Translations under genes and position numbers: made by a program
Notes under the pieces: model-generated
What the model saw: only the letters and a program-made list of their open reading frames with translations
The model's database searches: none
Told to the model about the DNA's origin: nothing
Assembly (NCBI GenBank): GCA_900239685.1
Contig: OENT01000522.1
Location: 39,917 to 103,916 of the forward strand
Direction of reading: 5' to 3'
DNA from: Rotaria macrura
Lineage: Eukaryota; Rotifera; Eurotatoria; Philodinida; Philodinidae
DNA: 64,000 bases
In this document: piece by piece, positions 38,583-51,200 of the stretch
Position numbering within the stretch: the stretch's first letter is position 1
How the letters are laid out: each line of letters starts with the position of its first letter

Positions 38583-41500
38583 ATGAGTTGGAGAATTTAT
38601 ATGAATATCTATTCATCATATGATTTGAAAAAGAATCAAATAAGTATGGAACCCTCGATTCATCAATTCAATTATTCGTCACATCGGCCAAAAAGTCAGT
38701 TTTACTCAAGTAGTTCAATTGCATACGTCGAAAAAATTAAATCGAAGATGAAAACAATGAATGCTCATGCACATATAAACATAAAACGATGTCTGTCTAT
38801 AGAGACAGCATCGATCGTAACCCGAGGAAAAAGAAGAAAAATTTCAACTGAATCTCCAAGTTTTGTGCTCGTTTGTGGTCAAAATATATGTGGTCAACTA
38901 GGTTTATCAACAGTTATTCTTGAACGACGTAAACCACAATGTTTACAAATCGTTAACGAAATCAATATAGAAGAAAATATTCAACAAGTATGTGCTGGTG
39001 GCATGCATTCATGTGCATTAACTGTGACTGGACGTGTCTACACATGGGGTTGTAATGATGATGGAGCGTTGGGTCGAATAACAGATGAAATTGATGATGA
39101 GCATGTTCCGGGTTTATTTGCTCTACCCGAACAAATCAAAAGTCTTGCTGCAGGTGATACATTCACCGTTGCTTTAGCTCGATCCGGTCGAGCATATATC
39201 ACTGGTTGTTTTCGAAGTAGTCAAGGTGTATTAGGCTTACTTGACTATAAGCAAATAGTACAACAATCAATTCTTATTCCAGTGAATCAACCTATCAAGG
39301 AGATTGCATGTGGTGCTGATTTTTGTCTGTTGTTAACAGAAACAGGTAGTATTATTTTGCTCGGAAAAAGAAATAATTATATGAACGTTCAAATAAAGCA
39401 GGGAATTTATCAAAGCTAAGCAGATAATACTGAACGCGAGGTCAATATTTAAAATCTAACTCGGGATATTTTGGGTTTTATGCTCACAAAAAGCTAGCAT
39501 AAGCCTTTCGAAGCGTAAAATTGAGCTTTCTCCACTGTTAGATGTATATATGAATACTTTTTAGTGAAGTTAAGAAAATCTAGACGTAAATCAGGCTCAT
39601 TACCAACCAGTAAATAACTATGGTTGCTCCAATGAAATTTTTATCGAGAATGTGATGTAGTTTTTAAAATAAAAAAAAGAAATTATCTTGGATTGAAAAT
39701 GATGCTTGTTTTCATTCTTTTACATTCCGTGAGGTGTCAAGACATAATTACAACGATATCTTTCTAGATATATTCAATATCGAAACGAGTACCCTTATGA
39801 CATTCTATGGCTTGTGAATCAATTTCATTTGATATTCGAATCTTTTGAGTAAGACAGATTCATTTTTCTTGCTGGAAGCCGTCGTAGATATTTATGCAAA
39901 CAATCAATAATAGAATTGTGAATCGAAATGCATTCAATCGATTAATTCAAGGATTGCCTAAAAACATGCTAAAAATTTTCAAATTAAAATCACATTCTCT
40001 TAGAAATATTTTGAATTTTTGAGTAAGATCTACTGATATGATATGATCATAGTGCGAGGTTTACAGTTAAAAATTTAACTTATCCGTCAACGTACATATA
40101 TCATACGTGAAACGTTTTTAAAATATTCGAAAATTTATCATAACTATCCCAGGGCAAACAATCAGATGTTAAGATCTGATAAGATTCTGCATCTGATCTT
40201 GTATGATCTTGTAAGATCAGACGAAAAATCGTATGAAAATCGTAGTCTCGGAGATCTTGCATCAGATCAGACATTCAGATTCTTGAAAGATCATACACAT
40301 TTATAAGATCTTTCCAGAATCTGACTGTGAGATCTGATGCAAGATCTCAGAGACGACGATTTTCTGTCAGATTCTTGTCAGATTTCACCCATATTCCAAG
40401 ATCTTGTATGTTGTTCATAAGATCTTGTGTCAGAGTTTTCGACCTGGGTATCCATGTATCGAATCTCAATTTTGTAATACTTTCTTTCTCTTTTCCAAAT
40501 ATATCTTTACATGCATTGAAAATTTAGTAACAAGATCATTAATCGACTGGTAGAAGTTGAAGTTATTTTTTTTAGTTTAACTTTGGACGCGTGTCCATCG
40601 GTGGGCCACCACAAAGCAATTGATGGTCATTGCCACACCTGAAAAATTATTAGTGGTATATACTTGCCTGTATATATATACATATGTCACACCTAAAACG
40701 TGACTTTCTTTGAAAAAAAGTAGGCATTATTATTTATTGCCATACCTCCCATATAAGACGCTGGCCGGTCAATGCTTGTGTCTGTACGTAATATACATAA
40801 AAACACTAGAGACATAATGAGATAGTTACCATTGCTTTTTAAAGATCATGTAATCTTTTTTTAATCTCAGCAAGCGTTATTCGTAGACTTTCTATGCAGT
40901 GAAAAACAGATTCCGACAAAGAACTATTGTTTTGTCAATAGTTAGTTAACAATGAAGAAAATTCTTACGTTTTATACAGACTGAATGATCGATCGGTTGG
41001 CATTGTAGATTGTACGATACAAAGAGATAACTATTTTCATGAAAATCGAGCTATATGAATAGTGTGAGATTTTCCATTGTCACTGAGGTTGAACTTCATT
41101 TATTATGTTTTTAATTTTTTTAACTCAGCCGAATGGAAATTATTTAATAAAAAGAAAAGGAAAAATTTTCGATAAATTCGTTCTTAGTTGTTATTTGATC
41201 ATTAAAGATAGAAAGTAGTTTATTAGAATAATAGGATTCTTAGTTTGATAAGAAGGTTGACTTGATATTTGGAAAGAATTTAATTATCTTCTTCTATTTT
41301 CTTATAACTTTAAAATTTGTTTCAAACTAAATGAATTTTTAAGTAACAAGAAAATAGAAGCAGAAAATGAGATTAAATCAACTATAATAGGAGTCTGTTT
41401 AGAAAATTAAATTTTACACTGAATATTTAGCCTGATGTTAATGATTAAAGACAACAGAAGCCAAGAGATCAGCACAAGAGTGAAGTTCCGATCGATACAT

Positions 41501-42308
41501 TGTTTATGAATCACCATTGATTTTATTCATCATTGTTGAGCCAACAAAAAAAAAAAGATTTTCCTTGTTTTGTATAAAAGTAACTATTTTAATAAAAACT
41601 AGTTATTATTTAAAAACTAGTATGTAAATTTTTAATTTATTTTGTCTCATTGATTCAGGTGAACTCTATTCTTGTGGAAATAATGAAACAGGTCAATTAG
41701 GTCGTGATACTATTGCAGATCGTAACGAAAACATGTCATCATGGTTAAGACCTTCACCAATTCTTACTTTCAAAGGACATCATGTAGTAAATGTTTGGGC
41801 AGGTGGTCATGGGTTTTTTGTTTTAACACGACATGTAAAGACTCATCTGTTTTCATGTGGTGCTAATAGTTTTGGCCAACTGGGTCATTCATTAAAACAA
41901 CCTATTTATACACCAGAGGAAATCAAGGAGTGTTCAATGATTGATAACATTATAAAAATATCTTGTGGTCTTCAACACACACTTATACTAGATTGCATGG
42001 GCTATGTTTATGGACTTGGTAGAAGTGATGATGGTCGTTTAGGTGATAACATTCTTAATGATGTTCTAACACTGACACGAATAGATAGTCTACGAAATAT
42101 TATTGATATAGCAGCTGGTGGTAGTGTTTCATTCGCTATCAGTCATGATGGAAAAATCTATTCATTTGGTATGGGTGATACATGCCAAATAGGTCATGGA
42201 AATGAAGACATATTTGTACCAACACTAATCAAAAGTAAACAATTGGAGCATCGAACAACTAAACAAATATCAGTCGGTGCTCAACATACACTTTTTCTAG
42301 TTCAATAA
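38583..42308 (+). CDS. RCC1: RCC1, Ran guanine nucleotide exchange factor
   Basis: Chromatin-bound exchange factor that makes RanGTP for nuclear transport and spindle assembly. Two exons, 38583-39345 and 41659-42308, separated by a 2,313-bp intron, give 470 residues. The first 90 or so residues are a variable tail with a basic NLS-like stretch (TRGKRRKIS). The seven-bladed propeller follows: CGQNICGQLGLS, CAGGMHSCALTVTGRVYTWG, CNDDGALGR, CGNNETGQLGR, CGLQHTLILD, GLGRSDDGRLG and VGAQHTLFLVQ. The exchange-critical Asp that follows the wedge blade is kept (CGADFCLLLTETG). The beta-wedge loop reads FRSSQGVLG where vertebrates have FRDNNGVIG. In-frame Met codons at 38601 and 38646 are alternative starts. 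Only 195 bp separate it from the upstream gene on the same strand, so a shared transcript is possible. Confidence 0.92.
39346..41658 (+). other. Large RCC1 intron carrying a foldback element
   Basis: Donor GTAGTA after codon phase 1, acceptor TGATTCAG. It contains the 301-bp hairpin element at 40148-40448. The remaining sequence shows no coding signal on either strand. Confidence 0.8.
40148..40448. mobile_element. Foldback/MITE-like hairpin element in RCC1 intron
   Basis: Termini are CCCAGG at 40148 and CCTGGG at 40443-40448, flanked on both sides by TAT, a probable 3-bp target-site duplication. The interior is an imperfect palindrome with arms of roughly 75-100 bases meeting near 40295. It is built from recurring AGATCTTG, ATCAGATC and AGATTCTTG motifs. 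There is no open reading frame, so it would be non-autonomous. Confidence 0.75.
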
Positions 42309-42897
42309 TATTTCGATTGAAATGACGAGTTAATTTCAGACAGAAGTTTCATTTTTGACTGATTGGTTATTTAAAAACACATATCATATGATATTTATTC
42401 CTCCTCTGCATATGTATTGATTGGTCTAATGATGTTCTATTTGTTTGATTTACATAAACCTGCACTCACATACATAGCGGCATAGTTAGTAAAGTTACGG
42501 TTGGATAATTTTTTCTACGTGAGTCTGTACCAAAGCACTTATTTCCTTGAATGAATTACGAATAAAAAAGAGAATAGACCGATTTTGTTCTCTCTTATGT
42601 TAAAAATGATCAGACTACGTTGATTTTCGAAGAAGAAAAGAAGAAAGCGACATTTCTCTCACGTTTTTGTGACGTACGTATGATAGAATGTATGCATAAT
42701 TTTCTTAGCGACCTTTTTTTTTCTTTTTTACTTCATCGAAACACTGTTTGCTTGTTCAAATGTAACGTACGAGAATAAAAGCAAGAAACCACATTTGCTG
42801 TGTATAGAGAATGATCTGTTTGAATAAATAGAGGGCACTAACAGAGAGAATCGTCTTTTTTTCACGTTCTAATGCATAAAATTTTCAGATAGAAAAC
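42309..42897. other. Intergenic, RCC1 to TM9SF2-like
   Basis: No gene seen. An acceptor-like TTTTCAG ends six bases upstream of the TM9SF2-like ATG at 42898. It may close a 5' UTR intron or be a trans-splice acceptor. Confidence 0.55.
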
Positions 42898-45800
42898 ATG
42901 GCATTTATTTTAATTACAAGGAATACTCTGCTTGGTTTTCTTGCGTTGCTATCCTCGACTAGTGCTTTTTATTTACCTGGCTTAGCACCAAACGTGTTTT
43001 GTCGAGTGCCAATAGCAGATTCAAAATGCAAAGTTAGACATGGAATTATTCTTTTTTTTTGTTTTTGAAAATATTTTTGTATTTACAGACTGAAGTTGAC
43101 GTTTTCGTCAATCGACTTGATTCAGTTGAATCTGTATTACCTTATGAATACTCCTAGTGAGTTTAGTTACGATTAATTTTTAATATAGATATCGAACAGA
43201 ACAAAATTTAGTTTTGACTTTTGTACTGTCATTGGGGAAAAATCGCCTGTAGAAAATCTTGGTCAAGTTTTATTCGGTGAACGAATACGTCCGTCACCAT
43301 ATAAGGCTAGTTATAGATTGATTATATTTAATTATTATATAGATTCAAAATACTGTTTTAGTTTAAGTTTCTTCAAGAAGTCAATTGTCATCTTGTATGT
43401 AAAAAAGAATTTACATCAACTGATCCACAAAAACAGAAATTTCTGAAACGCCTAATGAAAGGCATGGTGTTAAATTATCAACAACATTGGATTATCGATA
43501 ACATGCCAGTGACATTATGTTACATTAAGTCAGGCGGTAAAGAATTCTGTTCACGTGGATTCCCCATAGGCTACTATGTGAGTAAAAAAGGTCGGGATAG
43601 ACTACCAGATATCTTCCGAGAAGCAGAAAAAGACACATTCTATGTTTTTAATCATTTGGATTTCGAAATTACTTATCATAGTGGCGAAGGTATGCTAAGA
43701 AAAACACTCGTTTTCTTTTCTGTAGAAAATAACTTAGTTATTATTCATTAGGTGAAAAGTGGGGAAGTGCATTTGGCGAAGATGGTGGTCGAATCGTGGC
43801 AGCTAAAATTCAAATTAGCAGGTTTGTTTCGAAATCAATGATATTATATTGTTTTCATCCCATTTTGCCTTACAAATAAATCATTCGATGATTACAGGAA
43901 TAAAGCAGACAAAAATGACGTTACACAAAAAGATGGCCTTTAGTCATAGAAAATTAAATAGCCTTATTTTCATAGTAGTACGTTGTAGAGCATACTTTCT
44001 TTGCTATTGATAGGCTTGTCACGACACATTTGTCATACTGTTCGTCGAAGTCTGCATTGTATCTTAAATTTTCTGTTCTGATGATTTACGGTTTATTTCT
44101 ACGGTCTAGCAACGATAAGATCTAAAGGGATGTAGGGTTGATTACGAAAAACTGTTTATGAAGAATGAAAAGTTATTACAGCTAAGTACAAAACGAAAGC
44201 TGTGAGTATGAGTCACGGTGTGTAGATTCGAGTCATCTTATTACTTAATCAGTATACGTAGAATATCGACGAACGAATAGTGTTCGGACATGTAGAACAA
44301 AGCAGAGTTGTACAAACATGATGTTATGAGAGGTAAGTCTCGAATGTGATACTTATTTTTGAGAAACGAACGAATTACCATTCCTTCAATTCGACGATTT
44401 TTATTTCAGAAGAATAGTTGCTGGTCGATGTGACATACACGGAATTACTATTTTCTTTTCATCTTCCACCTAGAAAAAAGCTGAGAATTGATATCACTCA
44501 AGATTGTAGATCGAAAAAGATTTTCTTTGGCTAGCGATCTTGAACGAAAAGTCTCTAAGTTTATCTATGAGGCTAATCCGTTGTATACTTAACTGATTTA
44601 TGTTACATGAAACATTCCCCCAATAAACTAATATAGTATGTAAAGCTCTGTTGTAGACAATGACTACTATGAATCTGTTCATATCATTCATCGATATCTA
44701 TTAGATAGGATGACAGCTATATTGTAGTATGTAGTTGCCCTAATATTTAGCAGATGGATATGTGAAACTGAATTCATCAAGAGTAAAAACTTCGTCATCG
44801 GACCAAATTTCTATGTAGAGCTGTACCCACGTTTAGTTTTAGGAAAGATTTCTGTAGTGTTTATTTCGCATATTGTCTGTTGCAGAAGAAAGAACAAGAC
44901 CTTCAAAAGTTATTACATTACTCGTATGTGAAATGAAATATTGGGTTTATAAGTGGTGAACGGCTTTATCACTACGTAGCACTGCATACTGATAGGTAGC
45001 TGGTAGACTAAAGTATTGCTTCCTTCTACTCTTCCGAAGGAAAGTTCAATCACACGTGACGAAATTAGTTATTGTACTCTGGACTTTTTCAATATGATGT
45101 GGCAGTTCTTGTTTGAATCATGATGTATTTAGAGTCAAGACTAACATCCATTTTGCTCTTATTCAATGTCCAACCATTCAAGATATTTCTGTTAGAATCA
45201 TGTCCAAACTTTTGTTATTAACAAAAACGATGGTAAAGAAATCTGCTGATCTGATACGTGAATGATCGATAACATTTGTGTTTTTAATTACAATTATATT
45301 GTATTTTTAATTCATATCAAACCAAAAATTGATATTGCTCCCAAATTTATGACAATAATATTTCTTTAGTGTTTTTTAAAATTCATGTCATACGACGAAG
45401 AAACTTATTGCTCATCTACTGACAACTAATTGATTTCTGTTTTTTATAGTTTAAATTCGGATCGGTGTGACCGCAGTTCGCCATCCCTTTCGTTTCGATC
45501 AGCAACAACAGATCTTGTAATTCCCTTTACATATAGTGTTAAATTTAAGAAAAATAACGACATACGCTGGGCAAGCCGATGGGATTATATACTTAAATCA
45601 GTATCTGAAACACGTATTCATTGGTTTTCAATATTAAACTCACTTATTATTGTACTTCTGCTTTCGTCTATGGTTGCAATGATTCTTTTACGTACAATAT
45701 ATAAAGATATAGCTCGATATAATCAAATTAGTGATAGTTCTAATGAAGTAAGCGTAAAAAACGTATTTCACATGATATTCATTTATTTCTTTGGGTATAC

Positions 45801-47530
45801 CAAGGATGTTGAACAAGAAGAGTTTGGATGGAAATTGTAAAGTTGATTTATTCTAATAATATAATCAGATTCTTCTTAACAGAATTACTTTGATTCCTTT
45901 TTTTCCAGAGTTCATGCCGATGTATTTCGACCTCCCAATAGAGGAATGTTTCTATCGGCACTTATTGGTAATGGTGTTCAAATTGGAATCATGTCATTCA
46001 TCACTTTAGGTAGGTTTGTTTTTCTTTTGAATTTGATTGTTAATTTATACCGACAATGTATTTGATCATGAGTATTCCAAAATTCAATAGCTTGACAATA
46101 GTATCAACTATTATGATTTGTGGTTGCCAAATTCTTTAGGTTACAATTAGTAGACTTCAACTTTGCTGTGAATGTAATCTATTTTGTATCTTCAATTCAT
46201 TGATTTAGTCTTTGCTTGTCTCGGATTTCTTTCGCCATCCAGTCGTGGTGCTCTTATGACTTGTAAATATTCCAATACTTGTTCTACTGTTTCATGCTCT
46301 GCTTTGATACAATTAATTAAGGTGCCATTGTCGGTTATGTCTTATTGGGAACACCAGCTGGTTATACTGCAGCTCGTTTCTATAGAAGTAATATTTGGTG
46401 TATTGTTATCTTAATACGATTCTAATTAAATCATTTTCTATTTTCTAGTGTTCGGTGGTAAAAACTGGAAGAAAAACGTCTTAATGACAGCAATTGCATG
46501 TCCTGGGTAATCAATTAATAAATTGACTTTCTAGTATTTAATGTTCTGTTTATTTGTTTCTATTTGAAATATGCTAGAGTTATTTTTACTATTTTCTTCG
46601 TTTTAAATCTTGTTCTTTGGGCAAATACTAGTTCAGCAGCTATACCATTTACAACACTTATAGCATTACTTACTCTATGGTTTTGTGTATCAACACCACT
46701 GGTATTTTTTGGTGCTTATCTTGGTTTTAGTAATCCAGTAAGACATCGAAGAAAAACTATGATGATTCATTGAGCCATGAATTCTTCATGATCTAGCCTA
46801 CACATAATCCAGTTCGCACGAATCAAATTCCACGTCAAATACCGGAACAAAATTTTTTTCGAAAGTCACTACCAGGTAGAAAGATAAATATAATTTTGAA
46901 ATTAAAGAAATTTTATACCTTTCCGTAGGTATTTTAATGGGTGGTGTTCTTCCATTTGGTAGTATATTTATTCAACTATTTTTTATTATGAATAGTATTT
47001 GGTAAATTTGTTGATACTTTATTTATTTAATTTGTTTTTTCTATGTTGAATCGAATTGATCGCTAGGGCTCATCAATACTATTATTTTTTTGGATTTTTA
47101 CTTGTCGTTTATATCATATTAATATTGACTTGTTGTGAAGCAACAATTTTACTTTGCTATTTACAATTATGTGCTGAAGTATGAATTATTCTTTGATTTT
47201 AAATGTTGATTCATTGATTATCTCTTATCCTAGGATTATAAATGGTGGTGGCGTTCGTTTTTAACATCAGGCTGCACGGCTGTTTACTTTTTTGTTTACT
47301 CACTCTATTATTTTGTAGCGAAACTCGAAATATCAGATGGTACATCAACATTTTTATACTTTGGTTATACAATTATGTTATCATTCATTGTATTTTTATT
47401 TACTGGTGCGTGAACAACAAAACATAGCAGAAAAGAAATAAAACTTTTTTCTTCTCTTTCAGGTACAATCGGTTTCCTTTCTTGTTTCTGCTTCATTCGT
47501 AGAATCTACTCGGTTATCAAAGTAGATTAG
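42898..47530 (+). CDS. Transmembrane 9 superfamily protein, TM9SF2/4 type
   Basis: Nonaspanin of the Golgi/endosome membrane, implicated in sorting of transmembrane cargo. Seventeen exons, first 42898-43032 and last 47463-47530, sum to 655 residues with consistent phases. Exon boundaries: 43089-43156, 43212-43305, 43362-43689, 43752-43821, 45450-45747, 45805-45836, 45909-46009, 46209-46262, 46322-46387, 46449-46506, 46578-46737, 46797-46875, 46929-47001, 47067-47178, 47234-47405. A signal peptide is followed by the luminal domain (FYLPGLAP, LPYEYSYFDFC, ENLGQVLFGERI, IIDNMPVTLCY) and nine hydrophobic segments (FSILNSLIIVLLLSSMVAMI to FLYFGYTIMLSF). Signatures RPPNRGMFLSALIGNGVQ and PVRTNQIPRQIPEQ are present, and the C-terminus is IYSVIKVD. 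It is closest to TM9SF2 by length and termini. The intron after 43305 starts GC, not GT. Intron 5 is 1,628 bp. Confidence 0.94.
43822..45449 (+). other. Large intron 5 of the TM9SF2-like gene
   Basis: 1.6 kb between the luminal-domain exons, donor GTTTGT and acceptor TTTTTATAG. No coding signal or clear repeat is seen inside. The minus-strand frame at 44494-44691 has no recognisable content. Confidence 0.7.
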
Positions 47531-48233
47531 AGCAAAAGAGACACCATTTATTGTGATCGATAAATATCCAAGCAGAAAATATTTACATTGTATCTGTTGT
47601 TTCGCATATTTTTCTTCGTAGTAAATAAATGTCGCGCACGGCGACGTGTTCTTTCTCTGTTTTTAACTTCTACTGATATTTAACATTGATTCTTGTTTTC
47701 TGTTATTTTTGTCTAATTACATATATGACGAGTAGTATATCTGAATATGTATGTGATGAACAAATCGATCATTATTAATTGTCAGTGTGAATTTGAATAT
47801 ACAACTTAAGGTCATTCTTTTTTCGTTTTTTCCAATGTATCCTTGTTTCATTATTATTATTTCTCCACCTAGTTTTTCTTTTCCTTCTCAATTTTCATGA
47901 CAAATAAAAAGAAAATATCTGATGCCAAAAAAATATGAAATATTCAAGATTGAAAGAAAACCAATGAACAAACAGGTAGTACACATGAAGAAAATGAAAT
48001 GAAGTAGACCGTCGAAGACGAAAAATTATTCAAGCATGTAATAAATTTATATCGATGGTTTTTTATGTTTTATAAAATTGGATTTCTTTTTTCTTTCTTT
48101 GTAGAAAGAAAGAGAGAAATACGTAAACGATGATAGTTTTTCTCTTTCATATTGTATGTGCATGTCTTTATATATTTCTGTATTACGTAATAGTTGTGAT
48201 AAATGTTTAGGATATATTGTAATTTTAGATTTT
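47531..48233. other. Intergenic, TM9SF2-like to TBC1D24-like
   Basis: No gene seen. An AATAAA near 47622 may be the TM9SF2-like polyadenylation signal. An ATTTTAG acceptor-like site ends at 48228, five bases before the chosen TBC1D24-like start. Confidence 0.55.
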
Positions 48234-51200
48234 ATGCATCCTACTTTAACAGCATTGAGTAGCATCATTGAAGATGCTAACACTGCAACTAATATTGGAC
48301 AATATGATTTAAGACCACTTAATCGACAATTAATAAATGAAGAATACTTAAATAAAATTTCAATCAATAATGATGATAATGTAGATAATTCATCTTTATA
48401 CTGTCCAACAACAAATTTCAAACAATTATTTCGTTTATCACATTTCAATGTTTCACATGAATCTCGTTCTTCACTTTGGTTTAATCTTCTTCGGCAAGAT
48501 AGAACACGTCATCATCATAAATTTCAACAAGCTGTTGAACGTTATCCAGAAGATGTCCGGTATGTTTCATTAGTAATATGTGTGTGTATTCAGTCGTAAG
48601 ATGAGCATGATGACCCTACTCTATGACACATCCTAGATACACTCAAGGCGTGTATTTTTTTTTTCATATTCAAGCATTTTTCATCTGAAGATGGGTAATC
48701 TATCAAAATACAAAATAAGTATATACTTCTCTAGGATAGTAGAAGATATACTAAACAAACACGAACGATTACGTGAAGTATGAACATTATTGAGTCATTT
48801 CATCCAATAAGGTAATAATGAATTATAGACATTAATCCTTCGTTACTTAAGAAAAAAGAAAAAGCGTTCAACATTAACTTGTAAAAACATCTTATATAAT
48901 GACACTTTGAAAATTTCATCTAAAACAAGTTATGTACACAAGAACTAGTTCAAACTCGTATGAGTCTGATACAGTTTGCAATCGAATCGAATAGTGTTAT
49001 GTTGAAATGCAACCAAGGTCTTTTTCTTTGACACCTCATCGATAATTGTAAATTCGTTGATGATAACACAGCTGTACATAGTTTCGCTTTTGTGAATGCA
49101 TGCGTGTCGGTATGAATAATGACTTAAATATGTCAAGCCGTTACTTATTTGAGCCGGTTTGGAATAGGTTACCTTGTGATATTCTAGATTAGGATCCGGA
49201 TCTGTGTAATAAAAATTAAATTTGGCGTGTTTTAACAGAAACTCCTATTCGTTCCATCTCGCAACATTCCAAAAGATTTTCTTGAATTGAATGAAGAAAA
49301 TTAGTACTTGGAAAGAAGAAACGCGTAAAATAGAAGAAAATTTATCGATTGTAATCACCAAATTCGTCCATCGATGAAAAAATTTCATACGTCAAGAATA
49401 CTATTTCATCATATGAATACTTTTTTTCTAATGAGTTTTTATTAAGCGTGGAAAGTTACCGTTACCGACCCGTTACGTTACTAGTTAAATTTTCCTAGTA
49501 ACTACTTAAAACATTGAATTATGACTTGCTTTGATCGAATTTTGTCAAAACATCACTTAATAAAGATAGGAGCTACCCGGTAACTGGTAACTTTTTCGTT
49601 ACCGTTACATTACCAGCTAATGGTAACTTCCATTCCCTCTAGTGTTTATGCGTACATTTAGCACTTGACTTTAAGAAGCATTGGTCTTGATTTATAATGG
49701 CAAGTTAAGGAAAAAGAATAAGAATCACAAGAGCGATGTCACAATTGGTTTTACGCCTATCTCACCATGGTTGTTTCAAGAAAAAGTACCATGGGTTTCA
49801 TATGACTACTTGATTGAATTTCGATGACTTCTCCTTTCTTTTCTCCATGAAAATCTTCGTTCTAGAGTATTCGAATAGAAATTCGAAAGAAAAGTTTGCA
49901 CATAAAAGTGAAGATCATGAATATTCTTGTTAGTCGTATTGAAATTTTCCTATTCTATCCAAGATGACTCAAGAAACAATTCAACGATATGAGCAGATAT
50001 CATGTCTTCTACTAGAGTCTAGTTGATTTATTTTTCATAGCCTAAAATATGTTCGATCGAACAAAACTTTTGTCAACGCAGTATTCAATATTCATTCTAT
50101 GACCGATGAAAAGAAATAGCGATGATTCTCATCAGTAAAACAAAACCAGAATTTAAATTTCAACCAGTAACGATGTTATGTTAAATATTCAATAGAATTC
50201 AAAGACTTTGTCAGTGTTCATCGAACGAATAATGTTAGTACAAGATTTTGTTTTCGAATAATTTCTTAAATAGAAAATTCCACTCCATTCATTGCTAAAG
50301 ATTTTATTAAACCGAGCCGAAGTATTTGTGAAGCATTCTCTATTCGACAATAAATAATAACTTCAAAGTTCACGTTCATATCTCATTTATTTATTTCGAT
50401 CCCTACATGTTGTATACAGTAGCATGTTGAATCTGACCTTATTTAATCTCTGATACTCATCAGAGAAGACTTACTCATGAACTAATCATGCGTCACACAC
50501 GGTCACTTGATGAATGGCATAGCCAGTAGCGGATTAATAGTCAGGGTCTAATATCACTCTTTTAATAAGCATGCTCATCTATTCTGCTATCGGTAACGTG
50601 AACAACCGTACAATATTGCCAATATATCGATTTCAAAAGCAGATGCAAACGAGATTTGGAACTATCTATTATTGAATGAGTTTACAACAAGAAAACAATG
50701 AATCACTTTTGAATGACTCGCTTAAATTAATAATCTATGAAATCAATGTTTCTTTTTTTATAGATGAATTGATGATGGACATATTTTATTGAACGATTGT
50801 ACAAGTTGATCGTACTATTCTCCAATTTTTCAAAGAACCAAAAAGATTCGATATTCGAATATCGTTCATGATTGAAAACTTACCATCCCTATTTTTAATT
50901 CATATAGAAAGAAAAATAGAAAATGATTTCATGGCATAATGTATTCAAGACGTTTTTTTTTTCGATCATGAATATTTTTTGTGATTTCGATGAAATCGAT
51001 GCAATTTTATATCCAATCATCTTCCCTTATTCTTGCTTTCTATTTAAGAAAGCTACCGATTGTTAAGAGGTACTGTTCTAGACTTCTTCAAATTTGAATC
51101 GAATACCTAGAAGTGTATTATTAATGTTCATTGTTTTTATTTTCTACTAAAAATTCTTATTTTTCTTTTTCCTTAGTAACATGTTCGGTCGTCGAAATGA

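Noticed and set aside
48047-48448. 133-residue minus-strand frame
   Set aside because: Antisense to the first TBC1D24-like exon, which has homology and splice support.
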